NCBI GenBank assembly: GCA_021819135.1 | Contig: JAKASE010000001.1 | Location: 1-64,000 of the forward strand | Direction: 5' to 3' | Origin: Thermoplasmata archaeon | Lineage (GTDB): Archaea; Thermoplasmatota; Thermoplasmata; Lutacidiplasmatales; UBA184 | DNA length: 64,000 bases | Shown: positions 55,918 through 63,893 of the stretch, in pieces | How the letters are laid out: each line of letters opens with the position of its first letter | Numbering within the stretch: the stretch's first letter is position 1 | Made by a program: the position numbers and the translations under genes | Notes under the pieces: generated by a model | Told to the model about the DNA's origin: nothing | The model's database searches: none | The model's input: the letters and a program-made list of their open reading frames with translations, nothing else

Positions 55918-57627
55918 ATGCCGGCTCGCGTGATGAAGGAGTTCCAGGCGCCGCGTGGCCTTCCCCGGAAGACGGCCTCGGTCTGCCCGGAGTGTATCAA
56001 GGTCATTCCCGCGATCGTACGCGAAAAGGAAGGGCGGGTCATCATGGAGAAGACCTGCCGGGCGCACGGATACTTCTGGGACATCATCTCGAACGACGTG
56101 GACTTCTATCTGCGGATGGAGGCCTACGCCCATGACGGGGTCGGCTACGAGAACCCGTACTACGACAAGTTCCGCGGTTGCCCGACGACCTGCGGGATGT
56201 GCAGCCACCACAAGTCCCACACCGGACTCGCGCTGGTCGACCTGACGAACCGCTGCAATCTGAAGTGCCCGGTCTGTTTCGCGAACGCGAACGCGGCCGG
56301 CTACGTCTTCGAACCGACCCGGGAGCAGATCCACTTCATGCTGAAGACGCTCCGCGAGCAGAAGCCCGTCGGAACGGTCGCGGTCCAGTTCTCCGGTGGC
56401 GAGCCGACGCTGAGCCCCCTCTTCCTCGATGCGGTCTCGATGGCCCGGGACCTCGGCTTCAAGCAGATCCAGGTCGCGACCAACGGGATCCGCTTCGCGA
56501 ACGAGCCCGGCTTCGCCCAGGCGAGCCGGGACGCGGGGCTCCACACCCTGTACCTCCAGTTCGACGGGCTCGACGACGAGATCTACCGCAAGGTCCGCGG
56601 GGTGCCGCTGCTCAAGGTGAAGCAGAAGGCGATCCAGGCGGCGCGGGAGACCCACTCCTCGCCGGCGGAGCTCGCCGCAGGGAAGCCGGACAAGCCGATC
56701 TCGGTCGTCCTGGTCCCCACCCTGGTCGGGGGGTTCAACGAGAAGGAGATCTGGCCGACCGTGAAGTTCGCGATCGACAACATCGATGTCGTCCGCGGCG
56801 TCAACTTCCAGCCGGTCGCCCTGACCGCCCGTATCCCCGACAAGGACCGCTTCCAGATGCGGTTCACCCAGTCGGACCTCGTGCGCATCCTCTGCACGGA
56901 CGGGCCGTTCGAGAAGTCGGACTTCTTCCCCGTCCCGTCGGTCGCCCCGATCTCCGAGCTCGTCTCGATCATCCACGGGGAGGAGAAGATGACCCTGACG
57001 ACCCACCCCGGCTGCGGCTGCGCGACGTTCGCGTTCGTCTCGAAGGACGGGCAGAAGATCACGCCGCTCCCGCGGTTCATGGACGTCGACGGCTTCTTCG
57101 AGAACGTCGAGTCGATGATCGAGAAGTACCGGGATGCCCGGTTCGCTCGGGTCCGCTCGGCGGTCGCCGGCGCCCGCCTCCTGCACGATGTCGCGAAGTT
57201 CTTCGACTTCACGAGGTCGCCGGAGGGGCTCAACGAGAAGAACGCGGTCCGCGTCATCGCCGGGATCTTCACCGAGGGCAACAAGGAGGCCCTCGCGAAG
57301 TTCACCTGGCGCACGCTCTACATCGGGAACATGCACTTCCAGGACGCCTACGACTACGATATTCAGCGCCTGATGCGCTGCGACATCCACTACGCGGTCC
57401 CCGACGGACGGGTCATCCCGTTCTGCTCGTACAACTCGGGCCCGATCTTCCGCACCGAGGTCGAGAAGAAGTTCTCGATCCCGATCCCCGACTGGCAGGC
57501 CGCGAAGCGGTCGGCCGGCGCCCCGCTCAAGACGATCGAGACGATGGGGATCAACGGCGAGGTCATCGTCGACCCCGAGTACTACAAGATCCGGGCGTTG
57601 AAGAGCGCCCCGGGGATGTCGTCGTAG
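55918..57627 (+). CDS. radical SAM tetraether-lipid synthase candidate (Tes-like)
   Basis: 569 residues. The radical SAM Cys motif is in 'TNRCNLKCPVCFANANAAG' near 110-128, with the flanking 'GYVFEPTREQIHFMLKTLRE' and 'VAVQFSGGEPTLSPL', which match the MJ0619/MA_1486 family that joins two archaeol chains into GDGT membranes. Extra Cys groups for auxiliary clusters are N-terminal ('VCPECIKVIP', 'CPTTCGMCSHH') and around 365 ('PGCGCATF'). Length fits. Tes makes carbon-carbon bonds between phytanyl ends; other members may act on different lipids. It stands alone. A-rich AACGAAAATG around the start looks leader-like. Confidence 0.8.
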   Translation: MPARVMKEFQAPRGLPRKTASVCPECIKVIPAIVREKEGRVIMEKTCRAHGYFWDIISNDVDFYLRMEAYAHDGVGYENPYYDKFRGCPTTCGMCSHHKSHTGLALVDLTNRCNLKCPVCFANANAAGYVFEPTREQIHFMLKTLREQKPVGTVAVQFSGGEPTLSPLFLDAVSMARDLGFKQIQVATNGIRFANEPGFAQASRDAGLHTLYLQFDGLDDEIYRKVRGVPLLKVKQKAIQAARETHSSPAELAAGKPDKPISVVLVPTLVGGFNEKEIWPTVKFAIDNIDVVRGVNFQPVALTARIPDKDRFQMRFTQSDLVRILCTDGPFEKSDFFPVPSVAPISELVSIIHGEEKMTLTTHPGCGCATFAFVSKDGQKITPLPRFMDVDGFFENVESMIEKYRDARFARVRSAVAGARLLHDVAKFFDFTRSPEGLNEKNAVRVIAGIFTEGNKEALAKFTWRTLYIGNMHFQDAYDYDIQRLMRCDIHYAVPDGRVIPFCSYNSGPIFRTEVEKKFSIPIPDWQAAKRSAGAPLKTIETMGINGEVIVDPEYYKIRALKSAPGMSS

Positions 57628-57697
57628 GGCGACGGATCGCCCCCTCGACCAACCACTTCGCTCCTTCGGGAGCTCTTTCGGTAGTGCCCCTATCGTC

Positions 57698-58171
57698 CTA
57701 GCGGGGGCGCCGCGCAGCGGTCCTACGCTCGAAGAGCACGGACCCAGGCCATCGCCAGCGCAGGCTCTCCGGGTCGCCTCCGCGGTCGATCGCCCGGAGC
57801 CGGCGGTCAATCTCCCGCCACACGGCCCCGCCGCGAACCGCCTCCGTCGGCGGAGCACGGGGGGCGGGGGCCGCGGGGTGCTCCGTGAGCCACCGGTACC
57901 CTGCCTCGAGGTGCTTGCAGGTCCCGAGGTCGCGTCGGGCGAAGTCGGTGCACGTGCACAGACCCCCCTCCCGTCCCGGGAACTCGGGGAGGAAGACCCG
58001 GTAGGAGGTGCCCCGGAGCGGGTTGCGGACCTCGAGGACCGGGAACGGCTCGGCCTGCCGGACCCGGACGTCGAGCAGCTCCTCGACCGACCGGTGCACC
58101 CGTTCGTCGACCGCGCGACGGCGGTCCACCGGCCAGGCCGGCCCCGTCCGCTCCTCCCGCCCGTCCCGCAT
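57698..58171 (-). CDS. SWIM zinc-finger protein
   Basis: 157 residues. The SWIM motif C-x-C-x(n)-C-x-H is 'CTCTDFARRDLGTCKHLEAG' split near 71-90: Cys71-x-Cys73, then Cys84-x-His86. The preceding strand 'YRVFLPEF' is usual. SWIM domains bind DNA or proteins and often accompany SNF2 helicases or recombination factors, none of which is adjacent. The last ~40 residues are Arg-rich. ATG 58171 is used because upstream sequence is not conserved-looking; a longer frame to 58234 exists. Box A-like GGTATCATC lies ~35 bases upstream. Confidence 0.72.
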   Translation of the reverse strand: MRDGREERTGPAWPVDRRRAVDERVHRSVEELLDVRVRQAEPFPVLEVRNPLRGTSYRVFLPEFPGREGGLCTCTDFARRDLGTCKHLEAGYRWLTEHPAAPAPRAPPTEAVRGGAVWREIDRRLRAIDRGGDPESLRWRWPGSVLFERRTAARRPR

Positions 58172-58304
58172 CCTCCGGGGGGAGGCCGCGCGCGTAGATG
58201 ATACCCCGCGGAGGCCGCGAGGACGGGGGGCCACGCAGCCTGTACCGACCGGCCGTTCCCGGCGCCGGCACGGTTATCTGCGGCGGTTCTCGTGGCGCCG
58301 CCCG

Positions 58305-58550
58305 ATGGACCCCGATCCCCGTGCGACCGCCCCGACAGGACCGGGACCGCGTCGCCGGTCCGCCCGACGCCTGAGCCGACAGTCTCGCATCGCCCTCGGA
58401 CTGCTCCTCACGCTCGTCGGCCTCTTCCTCCTCACCATCCTCTTCCCGACCTCTCCGTCGGCGATCGACCGGTTGCTGCCGGTGGCGGCGGCGGGCGTGC
58501 TCGCGCTCTGGGTCGGGGGCATCCTCCTCGGCAGTGGCCGGGGATCCTAG
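58305..58550 (+). CDS. small two-helix membrane protein, 81 aa
   Basis: A basic N-terminus of ~25 residues (RRRSARRLSRQSR) precedes two hydrophobic helices near 28-48 and 57-76, a typical positive-inside arrangement. A GTTATCTG element about 30 bases upstream (58273-58280) suits a leaderless start. Twelve bases before the HAD gene. Function unknown. Confidence 0.58.
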   Translation: MDPDPRATAPTGPGPRRRSARRLSRQSRIALGLLLTLVGLFLLTILFPTSPSAIDRLLPVAAAGVLALWVGGILLGSGRGS

Positions 58551-58562
58551 GGCAGGGAGCTT

Positions 58563-59219
58563 ATGGAGGGGTTCCCCTGGCGTCTCGTCACCGTCGACAT
58601 CGACGGGACCCTGACCCGTGGGCACGGCTGGCTCGATATCGCCCGGGCCTTCGGCCGGCAGGACGACTACTCCCGATCGAACCGGCGGCTCCGCGCCCGG
58701 GAGATCGGCGAGGACGAGCACCTGACCGATCTCCTCGACATCGCGACCGGCCGCACGGTGGAGGAGGTCGACCGCATCCTCGACCAGACCCCGCGGCTCG
58801 ACGGGATCCGGGAGGCCCTCGGCGAACTCCACCGCCTCGGGACCCGGGTCGCCCTGTTGACCCACAACCCGGACTACGTGATCGACTACTACCAGCGGGA
58901 GTTCGGCTTCGATGACGGGGAAGGGGTGATCGTCCCCCGGGACGGGGCTGGCCGCCTGGCCCCGCCCGGATCGGTCCGGGCCGACAAGATCACCGGGCTC
59001 CACCGGCTCATCGCCCGCGCCTCGACCGAACCCGCCCACACGGCGCACATCGGGGACGGCTGGGCCGATGTCCCAGTGTTCCGGGAGGTCGGCGCAGGGA
59101 TCGCGCTCAACTCGACCCTCGACGAGGTCAACCGGGCGGCGGACCGGGTGCTCCGAACCACCGACTTCCGCGAGGTCATCGCCGCGCTCCACGGCCTCCC
59201 CTCCCCCGTCTCCCGGTGA
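58563..59219 (+). CDS. HAD-family phosphatase (SerB-like)
   Basis: 218 residues. HAD motif I 'VTVDIDGTLTRGHGW' (Asp12 and Asp14), motif II Thr in 'VALLTHNPDYVI' near 99, motif III Lys in 'VRADKITGLHRL', and motif IV 'HIGDGWADVPVF' near 161-172. The helical cap between motifs I and II places it in the phosphoserine-phosphatase group. It dephosphorylates a small metabolite, perhaps phosphoserine or a sugar phosphate; the exact one is unknown. A CTTATGG around the ATG points to leaderless expression or co-transcription with the small membrane gene. Confidence 0.83.
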   Translation: MEGFPWRLVTVDIDGTLTRGHGWLDIARAFGRQDDYSRSNRRLRAREIGEDEHLTDLLDIATGRTVEEVDRILDQTPRLDGIREALGELHRLGTRVALLTHNPDYVIDYYQREFGFDDGEGVIVPRDGAGRLAPPGSVRADKITGLHRLIARASTEPAHTAHIGDGWADVPVFREVGAGIALNSTLDEVNRAADRVLRTTDFREVIAALHGLPSPVSR

Positions 59220-59246
59220 ACGGTGGCCCCCCCGGTGCACAGAATC

Positions 59247-59253
59247 CTTATAG
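59247..59253 (+). promoter_or_regulatory. box A of the 193-aa gene
   Basis: CTTATAG, 26 bases before ATG 59279, standard distance for a leaderless archaeal transcript. Confidence 0.6.
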
Positions 59254-59278
59254 CGTCGGGCCGTCCCCCCGACCGTCG

Positions 59279-59860
59279 ATGGAGTACGTGATCGTTCGGG
59301 CCACCCACCCGACCTGGCTCACGACCCAGCTGCCCGGGGAGGTCGCCGACCTCCTCCACTTCCACCCCGCCGAGGACGGGTCGGGGTCGGAGGCGAGCCG
59401 GATGATCGCGTTCCTCGCGCGGGGGCCCGGCATCGTTCGGGTGATCGCCTCCGAGCCGTCCCGGGAGGCGCTCGCGGTGGAGACCGTACGGAACCGGGTC
59501 GTCGCCTCGGCCCGGACCGGTGGTCGACCGCTCTTCAGCCTGCCGGTCACCGTCGTACAGCATCTCGGCCTCCAGGTATACTCCCGGGGCCCCCGCCTCC
59601 GCGGGACCGACGACACGCTCGTCTGGTTCGTGCCGGCGCCGGAGTACTACGAGTACCGGTCGGTGGTCGAATCGGGGAAGCGCTGGACCGCCCCGAGCGG
59701 CTCCCCGTTCGCCCGGGTATACCTCGCGAAGTCGCTCGTGCCGTTCCCCCGGGAGCTCGACCGATTGGCCGAGCTCGAGTACCGGATCGAGGAGGGGGAG
59801 TGGCGGCCGGCGGTCGAGGCGCTGCAGCGGGTCGGACGCCACCGCCGGGTCGTCCTCTGA
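59279..59860 (+). CDS. unknown archaeal protein, 193 aa
   Basis: Mixed alpha/beta protein with no membrane helix. A mid-section 'PLFSLPVTVVQHLGLQVYS' near 83-101 resembles an AbrB-like strand pair ('L-P-x-x-V-x-x-x-L-x-L'). 'DDTLVWFVPAPEYYEYR' follows near 109-125. No recognised family. It has its own box A. Between a phosphatase and the DUF6015-like gene, both in the same direction but with separate promoters. Confidence 0.6.
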   Translation: MEYVIVRATHPTWLTTQLPGEVADLLHFHPAEDGSGSEASRMIAFLARGPGIVRVIASEPSREALAVETVRNRVVASARTGGRPLFSLPVTVVQHLGLQVYSRGPRLRGTDDTLVWFVPAPEYYEYRSVVESGKRWTAPSGSPFARVYLAKSLVPFPRELDRLAELEYRIEEGEWRPAVEALQRVGRHRRVVL

Positions 59861-59909
59861 GGGACCGGACCGTACTCCCCCCGCGGGGGCCCGAGCCGGG
59901 TTGCCCAAG

Positions 59910-59918
59910 TTATAAATA
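59910..59918 (+). promoter_or_regulatory. box A of the DUF6015-like gene
   Basis: TTATAAATA, the best TATA element in the window, ending 25 bases before ATG 59944, so the mRNA should be leaderless or nearly so. Confidence 0.75.
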
Positions 59919-59943
59919 CCGACCCGAGGGATAGATTTTGACC

Positions 59944-60615
59944 ATGCGAGCGACGGACCGCGGGGCCTCCAAGGCGCCCTCCCCGAAGCACTACACGCTT
60001 CGCAATCCGGTGCCGCTCCGGACGGAGGAGGACGTGACTACCACGAGGGCAGGGATCCCCACGGACGCCACACTGACCGACGTCTCGGGGCCCGTGGACT
60101 TCGACTCGCTCGCGAAGGCGATCCGACGCTCGGTCGGCCACGACGGGATGCGCCCCGAGGATGCCCGGTCGATCGCCGCGCACGTGCTCAATTTCTTCGG
60201 GTTCAACGAGCGTATCATCGACAACGTCCTGGAGCCGGACGACCGCGATACGTTCTACATGCTCGAGGATACCGGGATCCTTGAGACCGAGCGGGACGAG
60301 ACGACTCTCTACGACGGCCGGGAGTGGCGCATCCATTACTGGATGTTCCGCAAGGATCGGATCTTCGACCTCGCGCGGGAAGAGACCGCCGCGATGGCCG
60401 CTGCCGGGGAGAAGGAGGTCGTGTACTCGACCAACCGCAATCGTTCGGGAGGCTTCCGCCTTCCGCACGGGGAGCTGGGGACGGGCCTGGCCGCGCATGC
60501 CGTCTACCACGAGCTCGGGGACGAGATCTGGCTCGAACGCCGCCAGAACCCCGCCCCCGAGCCCGAGCTCCCGACCCGCTCCCGCCGGCACGGCCCGGCC
60601 GACCACGACGAGTAG
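59944..60615 (+). CDS. DUF6015-like archaeal protein, 223 aa
   Basis: After ~55 variable residues comes a conserved-looking helical region: 'VLNFFGFNERIIDNVLEPDD' near 83-102, 'FYMLEDTGILETERDETTL' near 106-124 and 'WRIHYWMFRKDRIFDL' near 130-145. This pattern, with F-G-x-x-x-R-I-I-D-N and R-I-H-Y-W, reminds me of DUF6015, which is typical of Thermoplasmata; assignment is from memory. It may be a winged-helix-like regulator. A strong promoter suggests high expression. Single gene. Confidence 0.62.
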   Translation: MRATDRGASKAPSPKHYTLRNPVPLRTEEDVTTTRAGIPTDATLTDVSGPVDFDSLAKAIRRSVGHDGMRPEDARSIAAHVLNFFGFNERIIDNVLEPDDRDTFYMLEDTGILETERDETTLYDGREWRIHYWMFRKDRIFDLAREETAAMAAAGEKEVVYSTNRNRSGGFRLPHGELGTGLAAHAVYHELGDEIWLERRQNPAPEPELPTRSRRHGPADHDE

Positions 60616-60694
60616 GCCAAGCGGGCCCCACCGACGCCTCTCTCCGGGCGGCTAGCCTAAAGAGCGGCCGGGCGACGACCGCCCGAGCGGCGGC

Positions 60695-61333
60695 ATGCGG
60701 CGTTTCCTCCTCCTCGCGCACCGTGTCCCGGTGGACGGGGCGTTCACGCTGAACGACCTCGCGGGGGGCGCCGGCCGCATGGACGAGGTCGCCCGGGCGG
60801 TGTCCACGGCCTTCACGCTCTCGAACGACCTGCGACGCGACGTGACCGTGACGGTCCTCTTCGTCGCCGAACCCCCCCCGAGAGCCCGCCGGGTCGAGCT
60901 CTTCGGCGCCCGCCTCCGCTACCTCAATCCGGACGAGCGGTCGACCGCCGCCCTGATGAAGAACGCCCTCGTCCGCTCCGCCACATTCCCGCGGGAGCTC
61001 GAGTCCTCCCCCGGCCTGAGGGTCGCCGCGGCCGACCCGGCCGCCGAGCTCGCGGCGTTCCTCTCCCTACCGGGGGCGGCGTGGCTCACGGAGACAGGAG
61101 GCCCGATCGAGCGGTGGGAGGCCGGGGGCGACGTCGCGGTCGTGCTGTCGGACCCGTACGACCCGACCCCCGAGGAGCGCGCGGCGCTCGAGGCGAGCGG
61201 CGTGCCCCGGATCTCCGTGGGCCCGCGCTCGCTGCGGTCGAGCCAGGTCATCGATGCGGTCCATCGGGAGCTCGACCGTCGGGGAACCCCGGGCCCTCCG
61301 GGCCCGGCGCTCAGTGCGCCAGGATCGGCGTGA
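60695..61333 (+). CDS. trmY: tRNA (pseudouridine(54)-N1)-methyltransferase TrmY
   Basis: 212 residues of the SPOUT class: 'FLLLAHRVPVDGAFTLNDLAG' start in two parts (residues 4-24), 'GRMDEVARAVSTAFTLSNDLR' near 27-47, and a C-terminal knot 'VAVVLSDPYDPTPEE' near 150-164. 'PRISVGPRSLRSSQVIDAVH' follows near 171-190. It methylates pseudouridine 54 in the T loop of archaeal tRNAs. The 3' end overlaps the FtsZ-family gene by 23 bases, tail to tail. A CCTAAAGAG element lies about 35 bases upstream. Confidence 0.92.
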   Translation: MRRFLLLAHRVPVDGAFTLNDLAGGAGRMDEVARAVSTAFTLSNDLRRDVTVTVLFVAEPPPRARRVELFGARLRYLNPDERSTAALMKNALVRSATFPRELESSPGLRVAAADPAAELAAFLSLPGAAWLTETGGPIERWEAGGDVAVVLSDPYDPTPEERAALEASGVPRISVGPRSLRSSQVIDAVHRELDRRGTPGPPGPALSAPGSA

Positions 61334-62339
61334 GGTCGGCCGGCGAGGCGACCGCGTCCCGCACCGTGCGCGCCCGCAGGCCCCCCACGACCGCCGTGAG
61401 GCGGACGACCTCCCGCGGTTCGGGCCGCATCCGGGTGCCGAAGACGAGGCGGGCCGGCTCCCCCACCGCACGGCGGACGGCGTGGAGGACCCGGTCGAGC
61501 GTGCGGAGGGTGAGGTTCGAGCCGCCGTCGAGATGCGCGAGGACCGACGCGTGGTCGGCGATGTGGAAGTCGAGCAGCGACTCCGAAAGCGCCGCCTGGA
61601 CGAGCCGGTCCGGTTCCGAGATATGGTGTTCGCCGACGATCAGCGTGGAGAGCCCCGCGTCCCGGAGGTGGTTCTTCAGGCTGGCGAGGTCGACGTTGAG
61701 CTGCGAGGGGTTCTCGACCATGTCGACGAGGCTCGCGACCAGCGAGTGGAGGTAGGCGTTCCGGACCTGGAAGACCCGGTTGATCGGCAGACGCTCGAAC
61801 CGTCGGAGCTTCTCGTTCGCGAGGGCGAGGAGCAGGCCCCCCATCTCCTCGAGCTCCCCGACGGTCGCGTCCACGTTCTCCCGGCGGTTCGGGTTCGTCT
61901 CGAGCTCGACCTGGAACGGCAGGAAGACGACCGGGATCGGCAGGGTCTCGGTGGTCCTGAGGGCGCGCACGAGGAACGGCAGGAGGGCGCTACCGGTCCC
62001 CCCCCCGAGCCCGGCGAGGAGGAAGACGATCTCGAACGGGGAAAGCCGGCGCAGGAGCTCCTCCTTCGCCTCCTCCGCGGCGGCCAGTACCCGGGTGCGA
62101 TCGCCGCCGCTCCCCCGCCCGCGGAGCGAGCGCTGGCCGAGGAGGATCCGCTCCTCGACCGCCATGCGGCTCAGGTGCTTCGCATCGGTGTTGACCGCGA
62201 GCGTGCGGACCCCGGGGATCCCGAGCTCGACCAGATCGTGCACCGCCTCGCTGCCGGCGCCGCCGAGGCCCACGACCGCGATCCCGGGCGTGATCGCGAG
62301 GGCCGTCCAGGAGTCCGAGCTCACCCGTTCGTTCGGCAT
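61311..62339 (-). CDS. FtsZ-family cytoskeletal GTPase with altered T7 loop
   Basis: 342 residues. 'GIAVVGLGGAGSEAVHDL' is T1 (19-36), 'LAVNTDAKHL' T3-like (47-56), the tubulin signature 'AGLGGGTGSALLP' lies at 109-121 and 'NPNRRENVDATVGELEE' follows. T7 reads N216-V-D218-L-A-S221, where typical FtsZ has Asp at the last site needed for GTP hydrolysis. The C-terminal domain is complete; the short C-terminal tail that binds SepF-like anchors is not obvious. It may be an FtsZ paralogue. It starts 13 bases after an RHH gene and shares its promoter. Confidence 0.87.
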   Translation of the reverse strand: MPNERVSSDSWTALAITPGIAVVGLGGAGSEAVHDLVELGIPGVRTLAVNTDAKHLSRMAVEERILLGQRSLRGRGSGGDRTRVLAAAEEAKEELLRRLSPFEIVFLLAGLGGGTGSALLPFLVRALRTTETLPIPVVFLPFQVELETNPNRRENVDATVGELEEMGGLLLALANEKLRRFERLPINRVFQVRNAYLHSLVASLVDMVENPSQLNVDLASLKNHLRDAGLSTLIVGEHHISEPDRLVQAALSESLLDFHIADHASVLAHLDGGSNLTLRTLDRVLHAVRRAVGEPARLVFGTRMRPEPREVVRLTAVVGGLRARTVRDAVASPADLTPILAH

Positions 62340-62352
62340 CGGGCCCCACCGC

Positions 62353-62718
62353 CTAGGGCGGAGGGGAACCCTCGGCCGCTACCGGTTCACCTTCGCGTCG
62401 ATGCGAGCGTCCCGGGGGACCGAACGGCTCGATCCGGCTCCGGATGTACTCCCGGACCGCCGAGCGGACCGCATCGTCGACGCTCACGGAGTTGCCCTCT
62501 CGCACGAACTCCTCGAGCTGCCGGTTGTCCTGCCGGGAGAGCTCGACCACCACCTTGCGGATGTTCTGGGGGGGAAGGTTGACCTCGACGTACTGCTCGA
62601 GGCCTTCCCGGATCGTGTCGGAGATCGTCGGGGTCTCCTTCGACTGCTGGATCTGCTTCAGCTTCTCGAGAAGATCCTGCGGGATCCTCACCGTGACCCG
62701 CTCCGACGTGTCGACCAT
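62353..62718 (-). CDS. tandem ribbon-helix-helix regulator next to ftsZ (CdrS/CdrL-like)
   Basis: 121 residues from ATG 62718. First RHH: 'ERVTVRIPQDLLEKLKQIQ' near 6-24 with helix 'TISDTIREGLEQYVE' near 30-44. Second: 'RKVVVELSRQDNRQLEEFV' near 54-72 with 'SVDDAVRSAVREYIRSR' near 77-93. The tail is polar. RHH proteins bind DNA as dimers with the beta strand; in haloarchaea CdrS lies beside ftsZ2 and controls cell division. Having two RHH units in one chain is unusual for that group. A perfect 10-bp dyad at 62722-62752 sits before its start, so it probably represses itself and ftsZ. Confidence 0.82.
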   Translation of the reverse strand: MVDTSERVTVRIPQDLLEKLKQIQQSKETPTISDTIREGLEQYVEVNLPPQNIRKVVVELSRQDNRQLEEFVREGNSVSVDDAVRSAVREYIRSRIEPFGPPGRSHRREGEPVAAEGSPPP

Positions 62719-62721
62719 GCT

Positions 62722-62752
62722 CGTCAGACAACACCCCTTTCTTTGTCTGACG
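62722..62752. promoter_or_regulatory. perfect 10-bp inverted repeat operator
   Basis: CGTCAGACAA-N11-TTGTCTGACG. It lies four bases upstream of the RHH start codon, covering the likely transcription start, with TATA-like GATATG on the minus strand at about 62758-62763. The arm spacing (centre to centre 21 bases, two helical turns) fits a pair of RHH dimers or one tandem-RHH dimer. Confidence 0.75.
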
Positions 62753-62825
62753 ATTGACATATCAGGTTCCAACTATTTGAACTCACGGGACGGACGGAGG
62801 ACCGCCTGAGGATCGGGGAGCGACC

Positions 62826-63893
62826 GTGGACGACGCGCGGTACGGCATCCGGGAGTTCGCCGATGCGGACTTCGACGCCTTCGCCCGCATCCGACAGCGC
62901 ACCAGCCCCGGCACCGCGTCGACCGCCGCCGAGCTTCGCCACCTCCTGAACTCCCTCGGGGCGGCGGGGTTCCTCCACCGACGGTTCGTCGCGTGGGACC
63001 GACCGGCTCAGGCGGTCGTCGGCTACGCGTCGATCGAGCAACAGGAGGGAAACTACCACCCCCGGAAGTACTGGGCCCAGGTTAGCGTCGACCCCGACCA
63101 TCAGGGACGCGGGGTCGGGAGTGCGCTGTTCGCCCGGCTCGAGCGCGAGGCCCGTTCGCTCGACGCGCTCGCCCTCTGGGCGTCGGTGAGCGAAGCCGAG
63201 GTCCGGGGCGTTCGGTTCTTCCACGACCGGGGGTTCATCGAGCAGCGGCGGTTCCACCGCTCCCGGCTCGACCTCGGTACGGTCCCCGACCGGTACCCGT
63301 TCGACCGGACGGAGGCGCTCGAGAAGGCCGGGATCGCGATCACCACGTTGCGGGAGGAAGGTCCGGAGCGCTCCACGGTCCGGGACCGGCTCTACGACCT
63401 CCGCCGGGCGACGGCGACCGACCTCCCCGTCCTCGGTGAGGCGACCCCGATGTCGTTCGAGCAGTTCGTCCGGGACGAGCTCGAAGGCCCGGGGTTCCTT
63501 CCGGAGGGAACGTTCCTCGCCCGGGTGGGGGAGGTGTATGTCGGGGTCACGTCGCTCACACGGTCGGCGACGGGCCCTCCAGGGGTCCACGTCGGCTTTA
63601 CCGGCGTCCGACGCGAGTACCGGGGGAAGGGGATCGCGACCACGCTCAAGGCCCGCTCGATCGATTTCGCGCGACGGGCCGGTCTTGCGTCGATGGACAC
63701 CGGCAACGACGACGCGAACCGCCCGATCCGATCGATCAACGAGCGCCTCGGCTTCCGTACGTTCGAGACCCTGATCCTCGGCGAGAAGCCGTATCCCGGC
63801 ACCGGCGAGGGGGCGGCCGTCGCCCCCTTGGACCGGAGGTCCGCCCGCGCACGGGGGCCTAGTGTACGCCGACGATCCGTCCGTCGTCGGTGA
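62826..63893 (+). CDS. double GNAT N-acetyltransferase
   Basis: 355 residues starting at GTG 62826. Two GNAT domains: the first has '[20 protein letters not shown]' near 91-110, the second '[21 protein letters not shown]' split near 258-278, each with the Q/R-x-x-G-x-G/A acetyl-CoA loop. The layout resembles MshD-type or aminoglycoside-type two-domain enzymes. The substrate is unknown. The C-terminal 30 residues are Arg-rich, and the last 35 bases overlap antisense the end of the folate ligase gene, so the true stop region may be poorly conserved. Divergent from the RHH-ftsZ operon. Confidence 0.8.
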   Translation: MDDARYGIREFADADFDAFARIRQRTSPGTASTAAELRHLLNSLGAAGFLHRRFVAWDRPAQAVVGYASIEQQEGNYHPRKYWAQVSVDPDHQGRGVGSALFARLEREARSLDALALWASVSEAEVRGVRFFHDRGFIEQRRFHRSRLDLGTVPDRYPFDRTEALEKAGIAITTLREEGPERSTVRDRLYDLRRATATDLPVLGEATPMSFEQFVRDELEGPGFLPEGTFLARVGEVYVGVTSLTRSATGPPGVHVGFTGVRREYRGKGIATTLKARSIDFARRAGLASMDTGNDDANRPIRSINERLGFRTFETLILGEKPYPGTGEGAAVAPLDRRSARARGPSVRRRSVRRR

